NCBI GenBank assembly: GCA_902826095.1
Contig: CADEDN010000028.1
Span: 1-44,650 of the forward strand
Length of the DNA stretch: 44,650 nt
From: an uncultured Alphaproteobacteria bacterium
GTDB lineage: Bacteria; Pseudomonadota; Alphaproteobacteria; Caulobacterales; Parvularculaceae
Direction: 5' to 3'
Below, piece by piece: positions 24,842 through 32,665 of the stretch (within the stretch, counting starts at the first letter, position 1; every line of letters begins with the position of its first letter). The notes beneath the pieces were generated by a model. It saw nothing but the letters and a program-made list of their open reading frames with translations, was not told where the DNA came from and searched no databases. Both the position numbers and the translations under genes were made by a program.

Positions 24842-25028
24842 GACCGGCGACCGCGGCGACGACGCTGATCATCACCGGCGGCGAGGAAAGCGTCGCGCCG
24901 CTCGCGGAAATGAAGCACCCTTCAACGTCGCCCTTGAGCGCGCCGGCGCAAAACCAGATGCTGTAGCCGACAAGGGCGCTCGCCAGCAGCAGCGTCGCAG
25001 CCGAAAGCCAGCCGATCAGCGTTTGCAT
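24810..25028 (-). CDS. Small membrane protein
   Basis: This is a 72-residue protein with two hydrophobic segments (about residues 4-26 and 46-64) separated by a loop with two Cys, and a basic C-terminus. I recognise no family. The ATG at 25028 is preferred, although the frame stays open upstream. Its 3' end overlaps the NAT gene by 32 bases on the opposite strand. Coding is supported mainly by the clean two-helix topology. Confidence 0.55.
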   Translation of the reverse strand: MQTLIGWLSAATLLLASALVGYSIWFCAGALKGDVEGCFISASGATLSSPPVMISVVAAVAGLIYSGMRPRR

Positions 25029-25173
25029 TGTCACAAAGGGCCCTTGCTTTCGCGCAGAATAGCGCAAGCGCGGGTTGAGCGCGACATCGAGGAGGCGGAC
25101 GAATTGGCGCATCGGCTTGTATTTGGGCGGCGCAGGGCCGATCTTCTCACTTGCGTGTCGTATGGGGGTCTTG

Positions 25174-25647
25174 ATGCGTTTGATCTTCGCCGCGATTTTG
25201 TCAGCCGGCCTTTGCGCCGGCGCCGCCGCGCAGCAATCCGGCGGATTGTCGACCGATCCGCTGGTCGGCCCCCGCCATCATGCGGCGGACGCGAGCCAAG
25301 ACAGTCGCCAATGCCGCAAGGATCACGCCGGTCTTGATCTTGCCGCCGCGGAGCCGGCTGCGGACGCCGAGGCGCGCCTTGACGCCGCGCTGAAGGACGG
25401 CGGCTTGCTCGTCACCGTCGCGGTCAGGGATCTTGATTGCCCCTATTGCGCCGCGGCGATCGAGAACGCCTTCGAGGCGCGGGGCGACATCGCCGCCGCC
25501 GCCGTCAATCTCCGCACGCAGACAATCTCGCTTGTCGCCCGGCAGGGCGACGCGATCCCGGATGCGACTATCCGGAAAATCATCAGCCGCCGCGGCCACG
25601 AGGTCGTGTCGATCGAGCGCGGCGCGCCGCCGCCGGCCGAACCCTGA
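25174..25647 (+). CDS. Secreted HMA-like protein with a CPYC motif
   Basis: This is a 157-residue protein. It has a signal peptide (about residues 1-19), a His/Asp/Gln-rich linker, and a C-terminal domain of about 80 residues with the ferredoxin-like HMA pattern VAVRDLDCPYCAAAIENAF, where C-x-x-C would bind a soft metal, followed by VNLRTQTISLVARQG. HMA domains usually carry copper or mercury. An exported copy suggests periplasmic metal capture, but the motif also resembles redox CxxC pairs. No transporter gene is adjacent. Confidence 0.72.
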   Translation: MRLIFAAILSAGLCAGAAAQQSGGLSTDPLVGPRHHAADASQDSRQCRKDHAGLDLAAAEPAADAEARLDAALKDGGLLVTVAVRDLDCPYCAAAIENAFEARGDIAAAAVNLRTQTISLVARQGDAIPDATIRKIISRRGHEVVSIERGAPPPAEP

Positions 25648-25650
25648 TTG

Positions 25651-26964
25651 TTACGACGCGGCGACCGCCGCCTTGGTCGCCTCGGCGAAGATCGCAAGGC
25701 CCTCGTCGAGATGTTTGTCTGAAATCGTCAGCGGGACAAGGCATCGCAAACATTGGGCGTAGGCGCCGGCGGTCGTCGTGATCAGGCCGCGATCGCGCGC
25801 TTCCGTTTGGATCTTGCCCGCGAGATCGCCGTTCGGCTTCATCGGGTCGCCGTCCTTGACGCATTCGACCGCGATCATCGCGCCGAATTGGCGGACGTCG
25901 CCGAAATGCCCTTTCGCGGCGCCGTTCTGCAGCGCGCGCCAGCTGGCGGCGACTTTCTCGCCGATGACGGCGGCGCGTTTCAACAACCCCTCTTCCTCGA
26001 AAACATCGAGCACCGCGAGCGCCGCGGCGCAAGCGACCGGATTGCCGCCATAGGTCGAGCCCATGCCGCCCGTCGCGATCTTGTCCATCAGCTCCGCCTT
26101 GCCGACGAGCGCCGACAAGGGCAGACCCGCCGCGATTGATTTGGCGACGCAGACGAGATCAGGCTCGACGCCGGCGTGCTCGAACGCGAACATCTTGCCG
26201 GTGCGGCCCATGCCGGATTGAATTTCGTCGGCGATGAGGAGGATGCCGTGCTGGTCGCAGATCCGGCGAAGGTGCTGCAGGAATTCGGCCGGCGCCGCGT
26301 TGAAGCCGCCCTCCCCCTGCACCGGTTCGACGATGATCGCCGCGACTTCTTCCGCCGGGATCGACATCTTGAAAATCTGTTCGAGATATTTGACGCAGGA
26401 CGCGACCGAGACGCCGTGGTAAACATCCGGATACGGAGAATGATAGACGGCCGGCACCAGCGGGCCGAACCCCTGCTTGTAGGGCTTTGCCTTGCCGGTG
26501 AGCGTCGTTCCAAGCAGCGTCCGTCCGTGAAACGCGCCTTCAAAAGCGATGACGCCCGGGCGCCCGGTGATGCGGCGCGCGAATTTGACCGAATTCTCGA
26601 CCGCCTCCGCTCCGGAATTGAACAGCGCGGTCTTCTTCTTCGTCGTCCCCGGCGCGAGCTTATTGAGGCGCTCGGCGAGTTCGACATAGACCTCATACTG
26701 GGCGATGCCGAAGCTTGTATGGATGACCGCGTCGACCTGTTTCTTGATCGCCGCGACGACTTTCGGGTGGCGGTGGCCGACATTCAAAACGCCAATTCCG
26801 CCGATGAAATCTATGTAACGTTTGCCCTCGACGTCCCACAGTTCGGCGTTTTCGGCTCTGGCGACGTAAACCCCTGATTTTGAAGGCAAACCGACCGGCA
26901 ATGCGTCGTCGCGGCGGGCCTTCAGCGCGGCGTTGGTGGTGAATTCGTTCTTTCCGTGGGTCAT
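25651..26964 (-). CDS. gabT: 4-aminobutyrate aminotransferase (class III, GabT type)
   Basis: This is a 437-residue PLP enzyme of normal length. Visible features are NSGAEAVENSVKFAR, AFEGAFHGRT, IVEPVQGEGGF, the Asp of ADEIQSGMGRTG and the PLP lysine in VAKSIAAGLPLSA. Class III enzymes of this set transfer the amino group of 4-aminobutyrate to 2-oxoglutarate in the cytoplasm. Closely similar sequences also accept other omega-amino acids, so substrate is assigned by resemblance. No succinate-semialdehyde dehydrogenase gene lies beside it. Confidence 0.9.
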   Translation of the reverse strand: MTHGKNEFTTNAALKARRDDALPVGLPSKSGVYVARAENAELWDVEGKRYIDFIGGIGVLNVGHRHPKVVAAIKKQVDAVIHTSFGIAQYEVYVELAERLNKLAPGTTKKKTALFNSGAEAVENSVKFARRITGRPGVIAFEGAFHGRTLLGTTLTGKAKPYKQGFGPLVPAVYHSPYPDVYHGVSVASCVKYLEQIFKMSIPAEEVAAIIVEPVQGEGGFNAAPAEFLQHLRRICDQHGILLIADEIQSGMGRTGKMFAFEHAGVEPDLVCVAKSIAAGLPLSALVGKAELMDKIATGGMGSTYGGNPVACAAALAVLDVFEEEGLLKRAAVIGEKVAASWRALQNGAAKGHFGDVRQFGAMIAVECVKDGDPMKPNGDLAGKIQTEARDRGLITTTAGAYAQCLRCLVPLTISDKHLDEGLAIFAEATKAAVAAS

Positions 26965-27226
26965 TGGTTCGCGTCCTGATTAATGCAGGAAATTCCGGGG
27001 TTTCGCGGCGACTTAGCACGTTCCGAGGCAAATTCCAGCGAACTTCCCCGCTGCGCGCCTGCGCCGCAGCCGATGTTAAGCATACGTCCCTTGCCAGGTT
27101 CGCTCCAAGCGTGTGTAGTTTGATCGTCGCGTTTTCATCGTAGGCGTACCAATTCGGCGAAGAAAGCTGGCCGAATCCGCCAAGGCGGATTGAGCGTCCG
27201 GCGATATCGTCCAAGGAGAGGGCCCG

Positions 27227-27421
27227 GTGACGGACGACTCGATTACCAGGAATATTCTGAAATTCGTGCGCCAGCTCGACGGCGCCGAAACCGAGGAAGG
27301 CGTGCTTGAAGCGGCGATTTCACGGCGCTGGCTCGATCGCAAGGGCCTTCCAACGCCCGCCGGCCGACGCCTCGTCGACGAATTCGACACGCTGGAGAAA
27401 ATCGGGCGGCCGACGGCGTAG
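27227..27421 (+). CDS. Small conserved-looking protein, function unknown
   Basis: This is a 64-residue protein, ISRRWLDRKGLPTPAGRRLV-type, with a winged-helix-like ending. A strong AAGGAG site (27212-27217) lies nine bases before the GTG start, and codon bias fits the genome, so translation is likely. No family is recognised. It stands alone between gabT and the ThDP enzyme, with neither on its strand. A DNA-binding role is only a guess from the 'PTPAGRRLV' pattern. Confidence 0.6.
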   Translation: MTDDSITRNILKFVRQLDGAETEEGVLEAAISRRWLDRKGLPTPAGRRLVDEFDTLEKIGRPTA

Positions 27422-27432
27422 AAGCCGGAACT

Positions 27433-29088
27433 CTATTTTCCCCGCAGCCCTTCAATCGTCCGGCCGGGCGCGATGTCGTTCGCCGATGTCTTGAGGTCGA
27501 TCACCGCCGGCAGGCCGCTTGCTTTCGCTTCCGCGAAGGCGGCGGGGAAGTCCTCGGTCTTCGTCACCGTCGCGCCGAAGGCGCCGAACGAGCGCGCATA
27601 GGCGGCGAAATCCGGGTTCTTCAAATCCGTGCCGGAAACGCGCGCGGGATATTCGCGCTCTTGATGCATGCGGATCGTGCCGTAAATCGAATTGTTCGAG
27701 ACGAGCGTGATGACGTTGAGCTTGTATTGCACGGCGGTCGCGAGTTCGTTCGACGCCATCATGAAGCAGCCGTCGCCCGCCGCGCAAACGACGTCGCGAT
27801 TCGGGTAGACCGACTTCGCCGCGATCGCCGCGGGAAAACCGTAGCCCATCGCGCCCGATGTCGGCGCGAGCTGCGTCTTGAACGCCTTGTGCCGGTAAAA
27901 GCGATGCAGCCACGCCGCGTAATTGCCGGCGCCGTTGCACATGATGGCGTCGGCGGGAAGGTCCTTGTCGAGCCAGGCGAAAACCTCGGAGAGATTGACG
28001 CCCTCGCCGACCTTGACCGGTTTTGAATACGCTTCGAACTCCGAATGCGCTTCATAGGCCTGCTGGAGCCAGCTTTCGTCGAGCGTCCATGGTTCGGCCG
28101 CGAGCGCGCGCGCCATTGTCTCCGGCGCCGCATTGATCGCGAGGATCGGCGCATAGACGCGCCCCAATTCCTCTGCGCCCGGATGGATATGGATGAGCGG
28201 CTGCGCCGCCAAGGGCGCCTTGAACAGCTCATAGCCGCCGGTCGTCATCTCGCCGAGGCGCGGGCCGAAAGCGATGACGAGGTCCGACCGCTTCAGGCGT
28301 TCGACAAGTTTCGGATTGGGGCCGATGCCGACGTCGCCCGCATATTGCGGGTGGAGATTGTCGAACAAATCTTTTGAGCGGAACGAGGCGCCGACCGGAA
28401 CGCCGGTCGCCTCGACAAAGGTCTTTAGATCGCGCACCGCGTCATGCGTCCACCCGCCCCCGCCAACGAGGAGGAACGGCCGTTCCGCGCCGCCAAGATG
28501 CTCGCGCAGCAATTCAAGCGAGCGCTCGTCCGGCGCCGCCATCGCCAACGGGGCCGGCGGCAAACCCTCGGCCTCCGCCTCCTCGGTCAGCATGTCTTCG
28601 GGGAGCGCCAGCACGACCGGGCCGCGACGCCCGTTTTGCGCAGTCGCGAAGGCGCGGTTCACATATTCGCCGGCCCTCGCGGCGACATCGACCTCGCTCG
28701 CCCATTTCGCGACCGGCCCGAACATCTGCCGATAGTCGATTTCCTGAAACGCTTCGCGGTCAAGCATGTCGCGCGCGACCTGGCCGATGAACATGATCAT
28801 CGGCGTTGAATCCTGGAACGCGGTGTGGACGCCGACCGACCCTTGCGTCGCGCCGGGACCCCGCGTCACCATGACGATCCCCGGCTTGCCGGTCAGCTTG
28901 CCATAGGCCTCCGCCATGTTCGACGCCGACGCTTCATGCCGGCAGACAATCAGTTTGATCCGGTCGCGGACGTCGTAAAGCGCGTCGAGCACGGCGAGAT
29001 AACTCTCGCCGGGCACGCAAAAAACATGGGTGACGCCGTTCATCACAAGGGCGTCGACAAGATGGCGGGCGGCGGTCTGTTTCGTCAT
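27433..29088 (-). CDS. Acetolactate-synthase-like ThDP-dependent enzyme
   Basis: This is a 551-residue protein with the three-domain layout of this family. The N-terminal pyrimidine-binding domain includes the catalytic Glu in VCRHEASAS, a central domain follows, and the C-terminal pyrophosphate-binding domain has the GDG motif AAGDGCFMMASNE and NNSIYGT. It resembles acetolactate synthase large subunits and related decarboxylases or ligases. No small regulatory subunit gene is adjacent, so a biosynthetic valine/leucine role is not implied. The reaction remains open. Confidence 0.88.
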   Translation of the reverse strand: MTKQTAARHLVDALVMNGVTHVFCVPGESYLAVLDALYDVRDRIKLIVCRHEASASNMAEAYGKLTGKPGIVMVTRGPGATQGSVGVHTAFQDSTPMIMFIGQVARDMLDREAFQEIDYRQMFGPVAKWASEVDVAARAGEYVNRAFATAQNGRRGPVVLALPEDMLTEEAEAEGLPPAPLAMAAPDERSLELLREHLGGAERPFLLVGGGGWTHDAVRDLKTFVEATGVPVGASFRSKDLFDNLHPQYAGDVGIGPNPKLVERLKRSDLVIAFGPRLGEMTTGGYELFKAPLAAQPLIHIHPGAEELGRVYAPILAINAAPETMARALAAEPWTLDESWLQQAYEAHSEFEAYSKPVKVGEGVNLSEVFAWLDKDLPADAIMCNGAGNYAAWLHRFYRHKAFKTQLAPTSGAMGYGFPAAIAAKSVYPNRDVVCAAGDGCFMMASNELATAVQYKLNVITLVSNNSIYGTIRMHQEREYPARVSGTDLKNPDFAAYARSFGAFGATVTKTEDFPAAFAEAKASGLPAVIDLKTSANDIAPGRTIEGLRGK

Positions 29089-29132
29089 GGCCGCCCTTAT
29101 GCGACGGGCCGCGATTGGCGGTCAATCGATCA

Positions 29133-29669
29133 TCAGCCCGCGGTCTGGCGCGCCGGAAACGCCTTCGGGTTGCGCAAGATCGCCGCTGAGATCAGCGCGA
29201 TCAGAAGGCCGACCGGGAAGATTTCAAGGAACGTCATCGGCACGCGAAAGAGCGGGTTCTCGTAATTGGCCGCCATCTCATTCAACTTGGCGATTTCCGC
29301 CTGCAGCGCTTCCCCGGCGACGCCGGCCGCCTTCTTGGCCTCGATCGCATGCTCGACATAGGAGGGCATGAACGAATAATCGGTCGCCGCGAGATAGGCC
29401 TCCCACCCGCCGGCATAGAAGACGCCGGCGATCACGGCGATCATCAGCCCCAGCAAGAGCGCCGGACCGAATTTGATGACCCCGCCGAGATTCTTGTCGC
29501 GGTGGCGTTTGACGCCAAGAAAGATCAGCGTGAGCGCGACGATCATGATGAGGTAGCCGAGCCACAAGCTGTGATCGCCGTGGTCGGCCCCGAAGAGGAA
29601 GCCGATGAGGATCGATCCAACCGTGATCGAACCGGCGATGGCTCCGTAGACAATTGCGGTCTTGCTCAT
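29133..29669 (-). CDS. DUF4199 membrane protein
   Basis: This is a 178-residue protein with four hydrophobic helices (about residues 6-28, 34-52, 65-88 and 145-168) and a helical, Ala/Glu/Lys-rich loop before the last one (EHAIEAKKAAGVAGEALQAEI). This matches DUF4199 proteins, which are of unknown function. The ATG at 29669 is chosen as the start that begins at the first helix. It lies downstream of a LuxR-type gene on the same strand with a 109-base gap containing a perfect dyad. The two are likely functionally linked. Confidence 0.82.
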   Translation of the reverse strand: MSKTAIVYGAIAGSITVGSILIGFLFGADHGDHSLWLGYLIMIVALTLIFLGVKRHRDKNLGGVIKFGPALLLGLMIAVIAGVFYAGGWEAYLAATDYSFMPSYVEHAIEAKKAAGVAGEALQAEIAKLNEMAANYENPLFRVPMTFLEIFPVGLLIALISAAILRNPKAFPARQTAG

Positions 29670-29738
29670 TTCAACCCCTTTGATGCCGAATGGAACCGGA
29701 ACTCTCCGGCGATTGTCCGGCGTCCGCCATCGCCCAAA

Positions 29739-29764
29739 CGGGTGATTTTGCCGGAAATCACCCG
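29739..29764. promoter_or_regulatory. 10-base perfect dyad between the LuxR-like and DUF4199 genes
   Basis: CGGGTGATTT (29739-29748) and AAATCACCCG (29755-29764) form a perfect inverted repeat with a 6-base spacer. It lies 70 bases before the DUF4199 start. As DNA it could be a dimeric operator for the LuxR-type protein. As RNA on the minus strand it is a hairpin followed by TTTG, a weak terminator for the LuxR gene. Both readings are open. Confidence 0.5.
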
Positions 29765-29778
29765 AATTTCCGAGCAGC

Positions 29779-30192
29779 TTATGGGATGAGCGCCAGCTCC
29801 CGCGCTTTTTGCACCGCCTGCGTCCGCCGCGCGACCTCGAGTTTTTCATAGAGCCGCGCCGCGTGAGTCTTCACGGTGTTGGGGGAAACGTCGAGCCGGC
29901 GGGCGATTTCCTTGTTGGTGCACCCCTCCGCCAACAGCGCCAGCACCTCATATTCGCGCTCGGTGACGCCGAGCGTCGACAGGGCGGCGACATTCTTTTC
30001 GAAGGGGCCTTGCGGGCTCTTCTCCGTGAGCCGCCGGCCCGCGAAGACGCCAAGAACGGTGAAGCCGACGGCGATCAGGAAGATGTAGATCTCGGGCGCG
30101 AAGACCCGGGTCAAATAGTTGAATTCCAGCCATTCGAGGACGAGCGCTGCAAGCGCGATCAGGACGCCGTAAAGGAAAATCGTCTTCTTCAC
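29779..30192 (-). CDS. Membrane-anchored LuxR-type (GerE) transcriptional regulator
   Basis: This is a 137-residue protein with two transmembrane helices (about residues 5-22 and 33-52), then a LuxR/GerE helix-turn-helix domain (about 72-132): VTEREYEVLALLAEGCTN, KEIARRL and VSPNTVKTHAARLYEKL. No receiver domain is present, so it is a one-component regulator with its DNA-binding part tethered to the membrane. The GTG at 30192 begins directly before the first helix; a TTG 48 bases upstream is less likely. DUF4199 is next downstream and may act as sensor or partner. Confidence 0.85.
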   Translation of the reverse strand: MKKTIFLYGVLIALAALVLEWLEFNYLTRVFAPEIYIFLIAVGFTVLGVFAGRRLTEKSPQGPFEKNVAALSTLGVTEREYEVLALLAEGCTNKEIARRLDVSPNTVKTHAARLYEKLEVARRTQAVQKARELALIP

Positions 30193-30285
30193 CCGCCCGA
30201 GATTGGCCGAAACGGCGGGCGAAAAAAAGCCCGGCCGCAAGGCGCGCCGGGCAGTGGGAGGTTCCCCAAGGGAGCCGCCGAATGG

Positions 30286-30666
30286 TCAGGCGACGCGGTC
30301 GAGCATCAGCCCCGCGTCGACATCCGTGCGGACGTCGTCCCGGACGCCGCGGATCAGATCGACAAAGATATCCTGCGGCCATTCATTGACGACCTCGCCG
30401 GTGTCGATGTCGATCGCCCGATAGACGAAATCGGGGGAGGATTCCGATCGCGAAATCGAAAGCCTGGTGTTGGCGCCGAGGACGCGGGCGACCGCTTCAC
30501 GCACTTCGGCGAGCCGGTCTGCGGACCGCGCCTTCGCCTCTTCGGCGCGCGCCGCGACTTCGGCGTTGAGCGCGCGCCGCTTTTCGGCGAGCGCCTGGTT
30601 TCTCTCCTCGCCCGAGCGATCGGTGCGAGTGGCGGATTGAGATTGCGTCAAGGCGTTCACTTCCAT
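30286..30666 (-). CDS. flaG: FlaG-like flagellar protein
   Basis: This is a 126-residue protein. The N-terminal half is helical and charged, and the C-terminal half has the FlaG pattern: ISRSESSPDFVYRAIDIDTGEVVNEWPQ (read as LSxSxD...VxxxDxxTGEVIRxxP) and then DVDAGLMLDRVA. FlaG affects filament length or assembly in other bacteria. It lies directly after the flagellin gene on the same strand, 55 bases apart. Confidence 0.83.
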   Translation of the reverse strand: MEVNALTQSQSATRTDRSGEERNQALAEKRRALNAEVAARAEEAKARSADRLAEVREAVARVLGANTRLSISRSESSPDFVYRAIDIDTGEVVNEWPQDIFVDLIRGVRDDVRTDVDAGLMLDRVA

Positions 30667-30721
30667 TTTTCCCTGCCCGCCGCCGCGTCATTGTCTGGCG
30701 CGGCGGCTTCCAGAGCGCCCC

Positions 30722-31552
30722 TTACGCGAATAGCGCGAGGATCGCGTTCGGCGCAGCGTTCGCGATCGATAATGTCTGGATCGCCAGTTGCTGCTGCACC
30801 TGCAGCGCCTGCAGCCGCGAGCTTTCCTTGGCGAGGTCGGCGTCGGTAAGGTTGCCGATCGAGATTTCGAGCGCGTCGGAAATGCGCGTCATCAGCCGTT
30901 CCTGCAGGGCGAGCGATTTACTGCCCGAACCGAGATTGGCGAGCGCCGGGGTCAGCGCGTCGATCGCGGTGGTGACGGCGGCGATTTCGGCTTGCGCCGC
31001 GGCCGCATCCGCGAGCGGATCAGCGCCGGTCGCGACATTGACGATGCCGCCGCCGACAGAAAGGTTCTGCGCCGCGACAGTGATCGTCTGTGTGCCGTCG
31101 GTCGAGGCGACGACGGTGAGGTCGGAAGCGCCATTGGCGATGAGGTTGCGGCCGCCGACGCCGGCGCTGTCGACAAGCCGCGTGATCTGGTCGCGAAGGC
31201 TCGCATATTGTTCGCTGAGGACGAGACGCGTCTGCGCGGTCAACGAGGTGTCCGCCGCCTGGCTCGCCACGGCTTTCATCTGGACGAGAATATCGGAGAT
31301 CGACTCGCCGGCGGCGAGCGCGACATCGACCGACGACTGGCCGACGCGAAGGCCCTGCTGCACCGGCTCGATCGAGGCGAGCTCGGCGCGCTGCTGTTGC
31401 GCGAGGGCGTAGATCGCCGGATTGTCCTTGGCGCTCGACACCTGCTTGCCGGTCGAAACCCGGCGCTGCACCTCGGCGAGCTGGTCCGAAACCCGGTTGA
31501 GGTTTTGAAGGGCGACAAGCGCGCCTGGATTGGTTGTGACGTTGTTGACCAT
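30722..31552 (-). CDS. Flagellin
   Basis: This is a 276-residue flagellin. The conserved N-terminal D0/D1 region (about residues 1-140: NPGALVALQNLNRVSDQLAE and RVSTGKQVSSAKDNPA) and C-terminal D1/D0 region (about 205-276: DALEISIGNLTDADLAKES and SRLQALQVQQQLAIQTLSIAN) enclose a short variable part. This is the compact alphaproteobacterial type. It is exported and polymerised as the filament. GGGAG precedes the ATG. A sigma54-type promoter and a leader hairpin lie upstream, and flaF and flbT follow upstream on the same strand, as in Caulobacter-type clusters. Confidence 0.95.
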   Translation of the reverse strand: MVNNVTTNPGALVALQNLNRVSDQLAEVQRRVSTGKQVSSAKDNPAIYALAQQQRAELASIEPVQQGLRVGQSSVDVALAAGESISDILVQMKAVASQAADTSLTAQTRLVLSEQYASLRDQITRLVDSAGVGGRNLIANGASDLTVVASTDGTQTITVAAQNLSVGGGIVNVATGADPLADAAAAQAEIAAVTTAIDALTPALANLGSGSKSLALQERLMTRISDALEISIGNLTDADLAKESSRLQALQVQQQLAIQTLSIANAAPNAILALFA

Positions 31553-31577
31553 CGAAGGTCTCCCTTTCTGGGTTCAA

Positions 31578-31593
31578 GAGCGATTTTTCGCTC
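31578..31593 (-). promoter_or_regulatory. Leader hairpin of the flagellin mRNA
   Basis: GAGCGA (31578-31583) and TCGCTC (31588-31593) form a 6-base stem with a 4-base loop in the flagellin leader, 25 bases before its ATG. In Caulobacter, FlbT acts on the flagellin mRNA leader to limit translation. flbT is present here, so this hairpin is a plausible target; that is inference. Confidence 0.4.
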
Positions 31594-31635
31594 CCCCGGC
31601 GCGCGCCCGCGGCGCAACTCCGGCGCGACATGACG

Positions 31636-31651
31636 AGCAAGTAACCTGCCG
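31636..31651 (-). promoter_or_regulatory. Sigma54 promoter of the flagellin gene
   Basis: On the minus strand, CGGCAGGTTACTTGCT matches the sigma54 consensus with GG and GC 10 bases apart (GGCA at -24 and TTGC at -12). Transcription would begin near 31626, giving a leader of about 73 bases. Flagellins of alphaproteobacteria such as Caulobacter are transcribed by sigma54 polymerase, so the site fits its gene. Confidence 0.7.
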
Positions 31652-31796
31652 TTCAGGGAATTGTTCACGGCCGTTAACGGAGCCGCCGCGCGCGGCGGAA
31701 TTCGGCCGTTGCGCCGGTAATCCTAACCGTTCGTAAACGGAGTTTTAGACTGCAAGCGGAAAATCTCGCCCGGCAGAAATTGCCCGGCGGCAAAAA

Positions 31797-32156
31797 TTAC
31801 GCAGCCGGCTTCTTGCCGGCGAGGCCGTCCATGATGATGCGGTTGACGTCGATCAAAGGCTCGACGCTGTCCTTTTTCTGCACGACGTCGCTTGAATAGA
31901 CCGAGACCCAGCGCGCCAGCGAGATGATCAGCGCGCGTGTTTCCGACGGCAGCTGGTTGGTCGGATCGGCGCAGTCCGATGCGAGCGTTCCCCACAGCGT
32001 GCGATTGAGGTGCACCGCTTCGATGAGCTGCTTGAGATCGCCCCTGCCCGTCTCCTTGGCCGCCATCAGCCGGCGCGTCGCCTCCGAAAAGGCGCGGTAT
32101 TCCGAATCGCGCGGATCGGCGGTCTTTTGCGCTTTGCGATAGGCTTCATGCGACAT
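31797..32156 (-). CDS. flaF: FlaF, flagellin expression and export factor
   Basis: This is a 119-residue protein with the FlaF pattern EYRAFSEATRRLMAA, LIEAVHLNRTLWGTL and ALIISLARWVSVYS. FlaF works with FlbT: it is needed for flagellin translation and export, while FlbT inhibits. The ATG at 32156 is chosen because it matches the family N-terminus HEAYRKAQK. A longer form adds a non-conserved tail. It overlaps flbT by 11 bases. Confidence 0.92.
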   Translation of the reverse strand: MSHEAYRKAQKTADPRDSEYRAFSEATRRLMAAKETGRGDLKQLIEAVHLNRTLWGTLASDCADPTNQLPSETRALIISLARWVSVYSSDVVQKKDSVEPLIDVNRIIMDGLAGKKPAA

Positions 32157-32541
32157 GGGGCAGTCTTTCGCTTTCAAAGTCGATGAGGGACCGGCAGTGC
32201 CCGAGCGCCTTGTAATAAGCGCCGTTTGCGACCGCCGCCGAGATCTTCAGGCAAAGGGTGAGGCCGGCGGGATCGGTGACGGCGCCGGCGAATTCGGTGA
32301 TCCGCCGCTCGAACTCGCCAAAGACCTGTTTGCGGGCGTCCGGATCGAGCGCCATCATCATCACCGGAAGATAGACGCGCCTTGCCGGCGTCGTCGCCTC
32401 TTCCGCGCGCATGATGTCGCGTTCGCGCAGGACGCTGGCGCGGTTTTCAAGGACGAATTCCGCGCGGCGCTCGCCATTGACGATGACGGCGCCGTTGATC
32501 GCGACTTTCTCGCCCGGCTTCAGCGTGAGTTTAAGGCCCAT
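32146..32541 (-). CDS. flbT: FlbT, post-transcriptional regulator of flagellin
   Basis: This is a 131-residue protein starting GLKLTLKPGEKVAINGAVI and containing RERDIMRAEEATTPARRVYLPV, both typical of FlbT. In Caulobacter it represses flagellin translation by acting on the mRNA leader. The ATG at 32541 has GGAG nine bases upstream; a TTG three bases earlier is not used. It is first in a flbT-flaF-flagellin-flaG order on the minus strand. Confidence 0.93.
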   Translation of the reverse strand: MGLKLTLKPGEKVAINGAVIVNGERRAEFVLENRASVLRERDIMRAEEATTPARRVYLPVMMMALDPDARKQVFGEFERRITEFAGAVTDPAGLTLCLKISAAVANGAYYKALGHCRSLIDFESERLPHVA

Positions 32542-32576
32542 CAAGTATCTCCGCCCGCGACAGACTAAACGCCGAC

Positions 32577-32584
32577 ATGGTTAA
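32577..32584 (-). promoter_or_regulatory. Possible CtrA half-site before flbT
   Basis: The minus strand reads TTAACCAT, the half-site bound by the cell-cycle regulator CtrA in related bacteria, 36 bases before flbT. A YGTCGCG motif (the kind bound by SciP) lies nearby at 32557-32563. Both short motifs can arise by chance in this sequence. Confidence 0.3.
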
Positions 32585-32665
32585 GAAACCTCTGTCGCGG
32601 CCCCTCGGGCGGACTTGACGGCGGGGCGGGCGCGGCTCTTCATGCGAAAAAACGGAAAAACAGCC

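Noticed and set aside
31553-31796. A sigma28-type flagellin promoter
   Set aside because: No TAAA-N15-GCCGATAA match was seen, and the sigma54 match is much better.
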